DNA of 64,000 bases, from NCBI GenBank assembly GCA_025766275.1, contig JAFKAC010000006.1, positions 434,001 to 498,000 of the forward strand. The letters are read 5' to 3'. Below the pieces are notes generated by a model. The model was not told the DNA's origin. It was given only the letters and a program-made list of their open reading frames with translations, and made no database searches. Source of the stretch: Lactarius indigo (lineage: Eukaryota > Basidiomycota > Agaricomycetes > Russulales > Russulaceae). Position 1 is the first letter of the stretch, and every line of letters starts with the position of its first letter. This document shows positions 1 through 11,137 of the stretch, piece by piece. Position numbers and translations under genes: made by a program.

Positions 1-49
1 GGTCGACTCAGGTCAGTCTATAGAATCAGGGATGATAAGTCGCACGTAC

Positions 50-1250
50 TTATTAAAGAGCTCCTCCAGAGCCGGTCGAATCTTGGCCTCACCGGCGTTC
101 GAGTGCAACCCCTTGCCTGAGTCGGTCCGGCTCTTATTTACACAACATCTGACAGGGTTAGTCAAAAGACTCACCAACTATGAAGCGCACTGCTTCGTCG
201 CCCCTCGATTTAGCAGACTCAACCTGATCCTTTGCAAGCCGAATGGCCTCGGGGACGTGCAGACCATGAAGGTCGATCGTCCCCTCCTTACGATTCTGAG
301 ACAACGAAGGGTTGAGAACAAGCTTCAGTACATGTCTACCCGCTTACCTTGTTGTTCTCCTTAAATATGATCTCGGCCGCCCGCTTATCGAGTTCCTTCT
401 TTGCACTCTCATGGGACATAGCTTCCTGCCTGTGTGCCTGTGCAGCCCCGCGCAGTCCCTTTTTTTGCGCACTCTTGGCCCGACTATATGCCTCCGTCAT
501 CTCCCGACCTCTGCGTCGCGCTTGTTCACGTAGTCTCTTGGCGAATTCGAGGTCCTCAATGCTGGCTGGCTCATCGGGGTGAGGGTCGGAAGGGACGATC
601 GCAGGTACGGTCGGCAGGCGAGGCTCGCTTTCAGTAGGCTCAGGCGCAGGAACACGAGAAAGAAGTTGTGTGCGAGTCGAGGAAAGCTGTGTCCAATTCA
701 GCGTTTGAGCGCGAGGTGAGGTTACACTCGAGTGGTAGACGCCACGATCGCTAACAGGAGGTGTAGGGGTCTTTGGGAACAGCTGTATCCGACTTGGCGT
801 TCGAGCGTGAGGCGAGGCTACACTCGGGTGATGGACGCTGGGACCACTATCAGGAGATGCAGAGGTCTTAGGGGGCTGTTGTGTCTGACTTGGTGTTCGA
901 ACATGAGGTGAGGATACACTCGAGTGATAGACGCCATGACCGTAGTCAGGAGGTGCAAGAGGGGTCTTGGGTGCAGTCTGGCTGTGAGCATAGGTCGCTG
1001 GAGATTGATAGGAACTTCGAGTGTAAGATACGGGCGGCGGAGGTGGCCTGTAAACCTGCTGGGTCTGGATCCCAGTCGCGCCATTGTTGAACGAAGGACT
1101 CGGGTAGGACGCACGGGGAGGCGTAAGGTGGTCTTTTCTTCTACGAAAGAAGTGGTAGGTACCAACAGCAGCAGCGGCCAAGACGGCGCCCACCGCAACA
1201 AGCGTGAAGAACAACGCGAAGCCCCGCATGTTGACCGAGGAAAAAAGCAC
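50..1250 (-). CDS. Smr-domain protein with N-terminal membrane anchor (3' end outside window)
   Basis: Exons 1250-348, 295-175 and 116-50; a GTACGT donor at 49-44 indicates that the last exon lies off the left edge. Residues about 8-34 form one hydrophobic segment followed by RRRK, so a signal anchor is likely. A Pro/Ser-rich linker follows, then a DUF1771 helix region (LREQARRRGREMTEAYSRA) at about residues 235-296, then the Smr fold with its signature KEGTIDLHGLHVPEAI and the loop VGKGLHSNAGEAKIRPALEE. Smr domains of this DUF1771 class are known as nicking or RNA-cleaving nucleases linked to mRNA surveillance (yeast Cue2 type); the exact substrate here is inference. The start could be M1 or M8 (1229); both keep the hydrophobic segment. 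Its neighbour at 2405-3485 is a diverged paralogue on the same strand. Confidence 0.88.
672..959 (-). repeat. Three-unit degenerate repeat inside the Smr gene linker
   Basis: The linker of the first Smr gene repeats a unit of about 32 residues (96 nt) three times. The cores VYHSSVSSPHVRTPSQTQ, VHHPSVASPHARTPSRIQ and VYHSSVTSPRAQTLNWTQ start 32 residues apart. It is probably a coding minisatellite in a disordered region. Confidence 0.75.
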
Positions 1251-2404
1251 TATGCCCGGGGCAGGTACTAATAGTTGGTTTAGTAGATATAGGTTTGGAA
1301 ATTAGAACCGAGTTTACGGAATGTCCCCTAAACGCCGTGCGGTGCATCAGAAGAAGCAAGTTCCGCGTCAAACACAGAAGGCGCGCTAGCCACGTTCTCT
1401 CGGCGGAAGTGAAGCGAGCGACTCGAGTCAGGAATGTGTTGTCGTCAGGTGCTCGCTCCGGGAAACGAAACATCTGGGCCGAGGATCACGCAGTAAGCTG
1501 TACGGACGAGAAAATTGTATGTCGAATAGCCTCCGGGGCAAGTAGCATACCGCCACAAGTTCAATTAAGCATCGCTTGAGGGCCAGCAGGAGAGGGCATG
1601 TCAGTCCTGGAAGACGGGAGATGAACGTTATCGATGAACCATTGATGGGCACCAACCTGGCAGACAAACAGGTTTTCCCTGTCAGGCTGGAAACCGAACC
1701 GTGCCACATACTCATAGGTGTCATTGCTAGTCACGGCCTTGACAATATCGACACAACATTGGCCCTATAGCGGTTTTCATAACGATAGATACCTTGCGAC
1801 AAATTTTCACACACAGTGGGGTTCCTCGGCAACCGTGCCGAGTTTTCTTACTATAAAAATAATTATATTGATTAAAAAGTAAATCTGTTGCGACGCCAGC
1901 AAAAGCTGACAACTTATTCCATAACCCCAATACTGCATGATAACCCAATTTCCGGAGAGTTTTCCCTCGACTTAAGTATGAACCCCGCTCTGGAGTTTTA
2001 GGAGTCCGCCTGTGTATCCAAAATGGAAGGTATCTATCGTTATGAAAAGCGCTGTAACATGAGTACACGTCAATTGAGGGGACATTTCAAGTCATACATT
2101 CATGACGCTAAGGCGGCACGAAGCCCTACAGCCTCAGCTTAGAGCTGAAGCGCTGAAGCTCCAAGGTCGCCCGCCATTGCCAGTTGGCCGCTAAATTACC
2201 CGAGAGAACCGTTCCACCCTTTCCGACAATGCCACAATAAACAACAGCCTCAGTAATCACCACTGTACGTTGCTAAGCATAGGGCGAATAATGATGAAAG
2301 GGGACGTACAAGGGAAATCTCAGTGCTCTCTAGTCTGCAGAGAGCGTTTCTGTGCAAGGTATCCCTACCCGGATCCACGGAGTACAGAAAAAGGAAAGCC
2401 TTCC
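1251..2404. other. Gene-free gap between the two Smr genes
   Basis: No open frame here shows a recognisable domain or a codable exon chain. The gap should hold the promoter of the Smr gene at its left (transcribed leftward) and the 3' end of the Smr gene at its right. No further Smr fragment was seen. Confidence 0.5.
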
Positions 2405-3485
2405 CTAGGACTCCTGCCCTGGTAGGCGAACGATGAGCACACCTCCGTTGTCAGGATCCAACTCAGATTCTAGTCCGCGCCTTCAATACGTGTCAGCGTA
2501 AGTTCGAACCCAGAATGTAAGTGATGTGACTCACTCTGTTATGTACTCCCGCAGAGCCGGTAAGATCTTTGGGCCGTCTTTTGAACGCTTTCCTTTGCCT
2601 AGACCACGCCCAGATTGTAGTTGTCATCGCCGTCAGTGTCTTACAGGCATTGGCAATCAACGCGGCGCGGGACTTACCAGTAATGAAGCGTATGGTCCGC
2701 TGTCCCTTTGACATTGCCTCTTGGATCTTCTTTTTTGCCGCTTCAATGGCTCCGGGGACGTGTAGGAAGCGAAGGTTGACTTCTCCCGGTTTCGCATTCT
2801 AATCCGAGACGGGATATCAGGTATTCATACGAAGCAACTACGAAGAATCGCCGTACCCAATTCATGACTGGCAGGCCAAGGAAACCCGGACATACTATAT
2901 TCAGCTCGCCCTAGGACCAACTCACTACCACCCACCTCCGAAGATAATCTTGCCGGCCTTCCGGTTAAGCTGGTACATTGCGTTCCGACACATTTTTGCG
3001 AGCTCCGTCAGTGCCTTTGCCAGGATGGACTCCCCTTGCTCGCGAGCTTTTTGGGCCTGCTCGAGCAGCTCTTCTCGCTCTTCGCCTTTCTTACGCGCCT
3101 GTTCTCGCAGATTTTCTGCTTTCTTTAGCTTCTTTGACCTGGACTCAGAGTGGCCACTTGGACCGGGCTGCGCCCCTGAAGCGGTCACATCTTGGGCGAT
3201 GTCCTCAGCGAGTTCATGAGATTCGTAAGGGGGAGAATCCGAGTCGTTCGGAATACGCGAGAAATCGCCTCTTTGTTCGTCTCTGGCTTTTCCCTTTGGA
3301 GAGGAACGGAAAATGGGCTTCATCGCTACGGTTGGTACAGGTGGGCGGGGATAGGCTACACAGACCCCGTTTACATGATAGTAAATATGTCCTTCGCACA
3401 CGCACATTCCTCGAGGCGGCCCATTGGGCGTGGGGTAGGCGCCATGAAAGGCAACCCTGGACGGGATGCAATTGTGACGTGACAA
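2405..3485 (-). CDS. Second Smr-domain protein, signature motif degenerate
   Basis: Exons 3485-2936, 2782-2678, 2598-2535 and 2480-2405, about 264 residues. Exon 1 has a short Cys-containing N-terminus, a linker and a clear DUF1771 helix region (ENLREQARKKGEEREELLEQ). Exons 2-4 give an Smr fold: VNLRFLHVPGAIEAAKKKI, GKGKRSKDGPKILPALREY and the usual C-terminal strand DPDNGGVLIVRL. The DLHGLHV signature is changed to NLRFLHV, so the Asp and first His used for nuclease activity are gone while the remaining fold is kept. The first intron only stays in frame with a weak acceptor (CCGGGAG at 2783-2787), so a small lesion there is possible. Unlike its neighbour it has no membrane segment. It may be a non-catalytic RNA binder, or be decaying. 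Confidence 0.78.
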
Positions 3486-3696
3486 ATGAAATAGTTATAA
3501 GTTAGTTCGAAGATGCGAGGGCTTGATTCTTGTGCTTCCGTGAAAGGAAATACAGCAGGTTCGTGTAGGGCTCGTCAGGCGGCATCTTTGTGTAGTAGAA
3601 AGTAAGGGCGTCCTAAGTTTCTTTTCAGGTTAACTTAGGAACTGGTACAACTTGGCACAACGGAAGGAGCGGAATCCTACACGGGACCATTTCCCA

Positions 3697-6629
3697 CTAG
3701 TCCTTCCCTCTTTCTTCGTACCAATCAATCACTTCTGCCAGGTCCGCTACCGGTTCCTTCGCCTCTTGGGAGAAAAACTCCATAAGTTGCTGGAACACCT
3801 CCCTTCGCGCTTTGACATTTTCCGGGGTCACACTGGCCGGAGAAGGATTGGGTGCGACCGGAGTAGAGGTAGGGCGTGCGAGGAGGGGGGCGAGAAGCTC
3901 GCGTAGCACGTCGCCTTCCGAGGATGCGTGGTCCGCAACTTCAGCGACCTCTGTCTGGAGGAATCGAAGGGCCTGTACGGCAGGAAGCGTCGTGCAAGCC
4001 TCGCGGAACCTGTGTGCACAACAATATATACAACGACCGAATCACGACGCAGAAGGAGAGCGTACTGTTGACATCGGATGCGGAACGTACTGCGTCGCAC
4101 GATTTCTTCACGCCCTGGTCTGCAGAAACGACGCGACTCAATCAACATGGGACAAAAGGGCATATCGGCTCACCGCGAAAGCGACATGCTCCAAAAGTCA
4201 CTCAACCTCTGCTCCGCCAATGCGTCATTTCCGTGGACGTTGTCGCCCAAAGCTCCACTTTCGAGCAGGCGTCCCGCGTTCCCACCGTGCAGATAGGCGA
4301 TGCGTGTCCGTTCGTCGTACACGACCTGGTGCGCATAGCGTGCAGGTGGCGCACTGTCGGCCCGCGACGGCGGCAATAGTGTACGCGTCCAGTTCGCCGG
4401 CCGCGAAGAGTAGCGAAAAACCCAGTGCTCTCCGTCGAGCCGCGGCAAGGGGGTCGTTCTGGTGCGCTTCAGGCCACAGAACCTGTGATATGCCATGACC
4501 CCCGAGAGCAACAAAACAGAACACACGGGGTATTTACACGTATATCTCCTTCAATGTGGGATCGATCACAGCGCGTTGAGCAAACATCTTCTCTGGGCCA
4601 CCAGATGTAGAGAAGTTCGAAAAGAGTTCGGTGGCCGTGTTCGTGTTGAGGTCGTACTTCTGCACGTCGGAAAGGTAGTGCTCGCCGTCCTCCATGCCAC
4701 CGAATACATACAGGGCGTTCTCGTTCGGTTCAAATATCATTGAATGACCTATGCGTGGGAACTCAACCTGGTTCAAGCTACTTCAGACCCGGCGCACGTA
4801 CCAAACCTACGAGTGAGCGGGTGGGAATTGGACGAAGGGCTCTTGTATCTGACCGTGCTTCATCGTCAAAGGCTCTAGGAGAAAAATGTTTGAAACTGGC
4901 TTACGGTAATTGAGACCACACTCTCATCGCAACATCGTAGCTATAAAGCCCCGAAAACTTGGTCGCCTCACCAAGTGACCAGTCGTTGATGCGCCCTCCA
5001 CAGACGTAGAGACGCCCTCCAGCAGGGTCCACGACCATCTGATGATCAATTATCCACGGAGGACCACCCGACGCCTGTAGATATGGTCAGAGGAGCACGC
5101 AAGCAGCCTCGGAGAGCCCTGCTACCTCTGTGTCGGCAGAAACCAGTTCCCAAGTCCCTGCATTGTCGCCGCGCGTATGATACGTGTAAAAGTCAGCGCG
5201 CTGTGCAGGCGCGCGTGGCTCGGCAGCTGCCGGGCTTCGCAAACGCATAGCGTCGTTTTCTCTCAGCTCGTCGTCGCTGACGCCAAGACTTCCCAGAATG
5301 TATATGCACCCTGACTTGGCATCGAACGCCATCTTATGGCAGGAGCGTCGGCCGGGCCAGACGGCGCCCTCGTTCTGCGGCACGACGTGCCACTGGCCGT
5401 CCGCGATCACGTACACCCAAAAGTCGTCGAGACTGCGCTCGCCGTCCCACCCGCCATAGAGGTATATCCGACCTGCGGCCTCGTCGATGCACATCGCGTG
5501 TCCCCCGCGCTGGCGGGGCGTGTCGCCGTCCGCACTTGGGCCGCAGAGACGCGTCCACGTCGCGTGGGCGGGTGCTTTGTGCGCGAACGCGTCGAATAGG
5601 CCCGCGTCGGCGGTGAGTTGCAGGACACGTTCGGCTTCGGCCCAGTCGCCATCGGACACGATGCTATCATAGAGCCGCGTGACGAGTGGGTGCTCGAGCT
5701 GGACGCCCGCGCTGGCAGTGAGAGCCTTAAAGGGCACCATGAGGCGGCGCGAACGAAGGTGTTTTAAGATATGGCGGAGGGCCGTCGCTTCCATGTACTA
5801 CGATGCGTGTTATGGATAAAGGTCACTAGGAAGGTAGCGACCATCGGGCATACCTCCTCGTGCCGCTGCTGGACCTCCTTCACGTGGCTCTCTTCATCGA
5901 AACCAGCAATGGAGACAAACCAGATGGATATATGGAAGCTATGGCTATATGCGCTTTAAAATCCCAATGTATCCATTTTTCGGTGACGGAAGGAAATGTC
6001 AATATGACGCACGATATGGGGACTATTTTTAAGTATCGACTCGGAAAGGGTACCCCCGCACGATTGACGTGTCGTAGGGTGAAGGTCTCTGCTACGCTGT
6101 CGTCCTTCAAAGTGGCAGAGAGGACCTCAGCCATGCGATCCTTGGTCAGGCCAAGGCAGATCTTGAACTCCTTCATATTGCAAGGATGTTCTGAACATGG
6201 CATTTGCCAGGGTCAGGTATGGATAGATGGCACCTCGAACTAGAGACGGACGTTTGTAGTGCTGCGGGAAGGATAACATGGCGCGATTGGCGGGGGTCGC
6301 TTAAAGTCGGGACTGAATACCCACCTTCCCGAAAGTGATGCTATCTGAGCAGGTTTGAGCAGTTGTTCTGTGCCAAGTGAATCGCGAGACTCACCAATAA
6401 CGCTGAGAGTGTCGAGTCGCAGGAGTATCCACTGCTTAATGCTCGGGTTCTCATGCAGCCCACTCCACCTGCTGTTCGGGTCTGTAGGTAGGTCGACCAT
6501 GATGTTCTCAGCGACAAAGCGGTTGCTATGTTCTGAACAACCGGCTACGGTGTACGACAACCGTGTCGGAGATGTGCTATTACCCACATCGTGGTTGTGA
6601 GCAACGGGCTCATCAGTGAAAAAAGCCAT
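3697..6629 (-). CDS. MKLN1-like: Muskelin homologue (discoidin, LisH/CTLH, kelch)
   Basis: Eleven exons: 6629-6395, 6344-6321 (24 nt), 6190-6013, 5944-5854, 5797-5126, 5074-4905, 4874-4811, 4767-4538, 4482-4174, 4119-4066 and 4009-3697, about 779 residues, all joining in frame. The N-terminal discoidin-like part has NRFVAENIMVDLP, SITFGKVEHPCNMKEFK and RYLKIVPIS. A LisH/CTLH helix block follows (RHILKHLRSRR, then LEHPLVTRLYD). Kelch blades follow: GGHAMCIDE..IYLYGGWDG, DHQMVVDPAGGRLYVCGG, GHSMIF..LYVFGG, IDPTLKEIYVFCGL and RYAHQVVYDE. The C-terminal muskelin segment RLSDFWSMSLSRPGREEIVR is present. Muskelin is a subunit of the CTLH (GID-type) ubiquitin ligase in animals, and this protein has the full architecture. 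I chose M at 6629 because it directly precedes the discoidin domain. No lesions were found. Confidence 0.94.
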
Positions 6630-6995
6630 ATGAATCTGATGTGACGTTACATATGCGACTTTGAGCCCATGTGCCGGTTGTGTATGCGTGTGCGGGGCGC
6701 TCAAACGGATAGCCGAGCCGAGAAAGGTTGTGGCGTATTTCACTCGGGACAAAGCCAAACATGTGATGATTTCAACAAGATATTGCTTCAAACGAAGGCT
6801 ATACACGCACATGCTACAGGTCTGACAGGAGGACAGCCGACACACAAAAAACAAAAAATAATAAAAGAAAAAAAGAACAAGCAGTGATAGAGCTGGATGT
6901 ATAGCACAAAGGGTAGGGTACGCGCTGGCGTGAGAGATAAGAAAGGGGGTAATTATGTACGAGGAGTGGGGATAACCAGTAAGTGCGAACGACGA
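6630..6995. other. Gap: muskelin promoter and CCR4 3' end
   Basis: A 366-bp stretch with A-rich tracts (6846-6885) and no supported gene. Both flanking genes are on the minus strand, so it carries the muskelin upstream region and the CCR4 3' untranslated region. Confidence 0.5.
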
Positions 6996-9321
6996 TCATG
7001 CGTGGGAGGGATTCGGGAACACAGGCGGTGGTCGTGCTTGTGCGTCGCGAGGTGGTTTGACGCGGAACTCGCCAAATATCGGGATATGACTACAATATGG
7101 TTGTTAGCTAGTTCGGCAACGAAACGAAAAACACCTACTCGGAGGGGTTGTGTGCATCTGGGAATCCAACCACCTTCTCCAAATATCGGCGATCCACCTC
7201 ACTGAGCACGGCATTCACGGAGAGTGTTGACGTCGAGTACCAGATATAATCAATTGCGCCATGGAAGCCCGGAGTGTAATTGGTAAGCGGAAGTTCGCCA
7301 ATGCCCGCATACGTGCTCTTCAACCCCAGTCGGTGCCGCAAGCCTTCGCTTGTATATCTACCGTATGAGTGCGCCAAAAAGTCCGGGTGGTCCCCTGCAA
7401 GTATGCCGTTCGCGAGAAATTCGTATACGCCACTGCCCGGAACAGAGTTGTAGTCCCCACTGATGATGATGGGGATCTTCGTTCCATCCGAGTACATCGG
7501 CGGTGGTTTCGCCGTCGATGGTGTGTCGGACGGTGGACGTGGCGGGTATTTCGCAAAGTTATTGGCGACTTTCTCCACTTCGTCGACAAGTAGCGCAACC
7601 TGTACCAACTTGACGTCGCTGTACTTTGGGTCCCAGCAGATGTGCGCATTCGCGATGACGTGTCGCGTGCCAGTCTCAATATTTTCGAAGAGACAGATGA
7701 CAGCGATGTCACTCCGAATCAGTACCCGGTTGAACATGTCGTCCGTTTTCTTGAAATCGGGTCGCTGCATGGCCACTGCACTGAATTCGAGAGGATGTTG
7801 CTCCACAAGCTGGTATCTGTGATATTGGTCATGAGGACAACGTGAGGGTGTTGAAGGTAGCATACGCACCTAGACTTCTTGAAGAAAACCGCGCACCCAT
7901 CTACCAGCCTGCGATCCGCCTCGTTCATCGTCTTGTAGCGTGACTTGGGATAGTATACGCCCTCGTAGCCTGCATTTCCAAGCTTAGGGACAAAGTATTC
8001 TTCATACTGTGCTGTTTGGACCTCCTGCAGACACAAGAAGTCTGCTTGATGCTTGAGGATCTCGGCCAAGATGATATCACGACGGTAGCTCCATTCAAGC
8101 GCCCACGAGGGGGTGTACCCGTACAACCTCTCGGTTGCGTACATCTCGCACAGGATATTGTAAGACAAGACGCTGAATACTTCAACATTCGGATCTTCAA
8201 GTAGCGCTTCACGTTCCCCCGGTGCCAAGAGGTCGCGTAGAGAGCGAGGCGGTGGCGGCGCAGGAATCGGGCACGAGTCGCGTAGGAAAGAGATGAGGGC
8301 AGGAGTGCCTTCCTTCTGCACAATCGCCTTGAGTGAGGGTTCGAGCGGGTTTCCCTCAATACCTAGTGTCCGCAATTGGTGCAAGGTACCGAGCTCCGGT
8401 GGAATAGTGGCGATGTGATTATCAAAAAGATAAAGTTCCTTGAGCTTGGTGAGCATGCCCATCTCCGGCGGTAACGTTTGGAGGTTGTTCCCAGAGAGGT
8501 CGAGAAGCTCAAGATGTCGTAACTTGGCAATCTCCGGGGGAATCGTCGTGAGAGTATTGTGGTTAAGGTAAAGGTTGATGAGGAAAGTGAAGGAGAAGAG
8601 GCCAGACGTAGGCGGCAGGTGCTTGATTTGCACGCCACCCATGTCGAGTGAGCTCCAGCTGTTCTCCGGGGGTTTGGCAGCGGTTGGACGGGGGGCTTCT
8701 GCGACGGGTGCGACGGTTGATGACGGGTGGTTGACATTCGAGTTAGCGCCATTTGTGGTAGCCTCACCACTTGGACTTGGACTAATGGCACCCTCGAGGC
8801 CGTCAGAGTCCTTGGTTACCACGGTTTCGGGAGGAGGCTTGTTGGGATTTGTAATGGGAATTGCGGACTTTGTCACTGTGCGAGAAGCCATGGCACTGGC
8901 GCGAGCACGGTGGTGAGGCGACCGAGAGGCACGGATCATCTAGTGGAATATCAAGGTGGACTCGCACGGAGAATGGACCATCACAACGCACCTCGCACTT
9001 GAGTAACTGCTGCTGCCAATGAGGGGTGATGATCTGGCTTGAGGCACTTCCCGGTGAGCCCTGTCCGACACCAATGGGTTGACCAAGAACGTTGACGGCG
9101 ACACCATTATTTGAGGGTGGGGATGGATAGTGTGAGATGGAGTTTTGGTGGTGGTGAAGCGACTGCATGTGGTGAGGTATGTTCCCGTTCGTATAGAGGG
9201 GATAACCGGGAGAGGGGGGAGGTGGACCAAAGGGATGTGTGGGACGAGCCCATGGTGAGGGATCGGGATGTGTTGAAGAAAGCTTGTGGGCGATGCCCGG
9301 GGATTGCTGAGAATAGTACAT
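6996..9321 (-). CDS. CCR4: CCR4 poly(A) deadenylase (CCR4-NOT complex)
   Basis: Exons 9321-8992, 8939-7870, 7816-7139 and 7089-6996, about 723 residues, all in frame. The order is a Pro/His-rich low-complexity N-terminus (to about residue 100), the basic segment SRSPHHRARASAMASRTV seen in fungal CCR4, leucine-rich repeats (LYLNHNTLTTIPPEIAKL, LELLDLSGNNLQTLPPEMG), then the exonuclease-endonuclease-phosphatase fold. The nuclease motifs are visible: VLSYNILCEMYA, DFLCLQEVQ (catalytic Glu), NAHICWDP, ISGDYNSVPGSGVYEF (catalytic Asp/Asn) and the C-terminal SDH motif NPSDHIPIFGEF. CCR4 shortens mRNA poly(A) tails in the cytoplasm and joins the NOT scaffold through its LRR. The tail after the SDH motif (RVKPPRDAQ) is short and Pro-rich. 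Confidence 0.96.
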
Positions 9322-9666
9322 CGCATTGGCGGGGGGGACTGAGGTGTTGAAAGGTAATTCGGAACAGAAAAGGGGTTATCAAATAAAAATAATGGAGATA
9401 AGTGAACGTACCAGCAGACAACGACCAGTTTGTTCGCCAGTCCGAGATGACAACTGGAACTGAGACACTCGCACCGGAACCGCACACACGTACAAAGGTG
9501 ACCCTGGTCACACGACTCACTCGAGGTCACGTAACGTGACATCTCCATCAGTTGGTCATCATTCGGTCCAGATTACTTGACCAGCGTTCTCTTCGCGTCT
9601 CTGGCTTATAAGTACCCTCGCTCTCCCATCCGAACACCATCAACGATTCTCTTCCCGACTTTAGAA
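9322..9666. other. Divergent promoter between CCR4 and MVD1
   Basis: This 345-bp region separates the CCR4 start (minus) from the mevalonate decarboxylase start (plus). It contains the TATA-like element listed separately and a pyrimidine-rich stretch just before the MVD1 start codon. No coding potential was recognised. Confidence 0.6.
9605..9612 (+). promoter_or_regulatory. TATA-like element upstream of MVD1
   Basis: The sequence CTTATAAG lies about 55 nt upstream of the MVD1 start codon, followed by a CT-rich stretch typical of a fungal transcription start region. Confidence 0.5.
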
Positions 9667-10977
9667 ATGTCTGTTTACCAAGCTACCGTATCCGCACCTG
9701 TTAACATTGCCTGCATAAAGTGCGACCCCTCCTTGTTGTCTCTAATCTGATCCTCACGTCCCTACTAGGTATTGGGGAAAGCGCGACACCAAGCTCATTC
9801 TCCCCACAAATTCTTCTCTATCTGTTACCCTCGATCAAGACCACCTTCGGTCCACGACTACTTCGCGTGCTGATCCTTCGTTCGACAAGGACAGGCTATG
9901 GCTTAACGGCAAAGAAGAGCCCATCGAGCCCGTTGGACGCCTCGCGACTTGCATTTCAGAAATGAAGCGCCTACGCGCAGCTGTCGAAGCGCAGAACCAC
10001 AGCGCCCCAAAGGTACGCACACGGTTCCCTCTTCGCTTCTGTCCCGTCCCTTCTCATCCGACTTCGCTTCCGCCGCTTAGCTGTCTACCTTCCCGGTACA
10101 TATCGCTTCCCGGAACAATTTCCCCACCGCAGCCGGTCTCGCGTCATCCGCCTCAGGTTTTGCCGCCCTTGTTGCATCTCTCGCTTCCCTCTACGACTTG
10201 CCGGCAACTCCGTCTCAACTTTCTCTCATAGCTCGTCAAGGTTCCGGCTCCGCATGCCGTTCCCTTTTCGGTGGTTATGTTGCATGGGAGATGGGAACCT
10301 CACCTGATGGCTCTGACTCACTGGCCGTTGAGGTCGCTCCCCGTGAGCACTGGCCGGACATCCACGCGCTCATCTGCGTCGTTTCGGACGATAAGAAGGG
10401 CACATCCTCCACGTCGGGCATGCAGCGCACCGTCGAAACATCTGCCCTCCTCCAACACCGCATCGCCCAGGTTGTCCCAGCGCGTATGGATGCGATCAAG
10501 GACGCCATCTTACGGCGTGATTTCCCTGCGTTCGCGCGTATAACGATGCAGGATTCGAATCAGTTCCACGCCGTAGCTCTTGACACCGACCCGCCGATCT
10601 TTTACCTCAACGATGTCTCACGCGCCATCATTGCGCTCATCACCGAGTACAACCGCGCTGCAGGCGCGATCAAAGCCGCGTACACTTATGACGCCGGCCC
10701 GAATGCGGTCATCTACGCCCCGAAGGAGAACATTAAGGAGATCGCCGAGCTCTTGCTGCGATACTTCCCCCAGGCCGAGCCGTTCGCGGATCCTTTCTCG
10801 CTCGGCGTGGACAACCATGGTAGGCTACCTAATGGATTCAACGAAAAGGTGGCAAAAATATTCCCCGTGGCGAGTGTTAAGGGATTCATACACACCCGTG
10901 TGGGCGATGGCCCGCGCAAGCTAAGCGCTACAGAAAGTTTGCTCGGGTCAAATGGTCTGCCAGCGTTCTTGGCGTAA
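9667..10977 (+). CDS. MVD1: Mevalonate diphosphate decarboxylase
   Basis: Exons 9667-9719, 9769-10012 and 10081-10977, about 397 residues, the usual length. It converts mevalonate-5-diphosphate to isopentenyl diphosphate with ATP, feeding ergosterol and other isoprenoids in the cytosol. Seen: N-terminal SAPVNIACIKYWGKRD, SLSVTL, the GHMP-kinase ATP loop SRNNFPTAAGLASSASGFAA, the family block RQGSGSACRSLFGGYVAW and the C-terminal YTYDAGPNAVIY. The start is fixed by the conserved MSVYQAT N-terminus directly behind a TATA-like element. It is divergent from CCR4. Confidence 0.97.
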
Positions 10978-11137
10978 ATTTTGATGTCCTCGATATAGAT
11001 CTACTGGGGTGTATTGCATAGAGCTTGTATTGTATACTGGCATACTGACGTACTTTTACAAGTGGCATACAATATAGAGCTTGTCACGTGATTGGACTCC
11101 AATATTGGGAATTAACCCTGACCATGAACCTGTCGAG

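Noticed and set aside
3812..4498. Plus-strand ORF of 228 codons over the muskelin 3' end
   Set aside because: Muskelin exons on the minus strand account for this DNA; the plus frame is a shadow.
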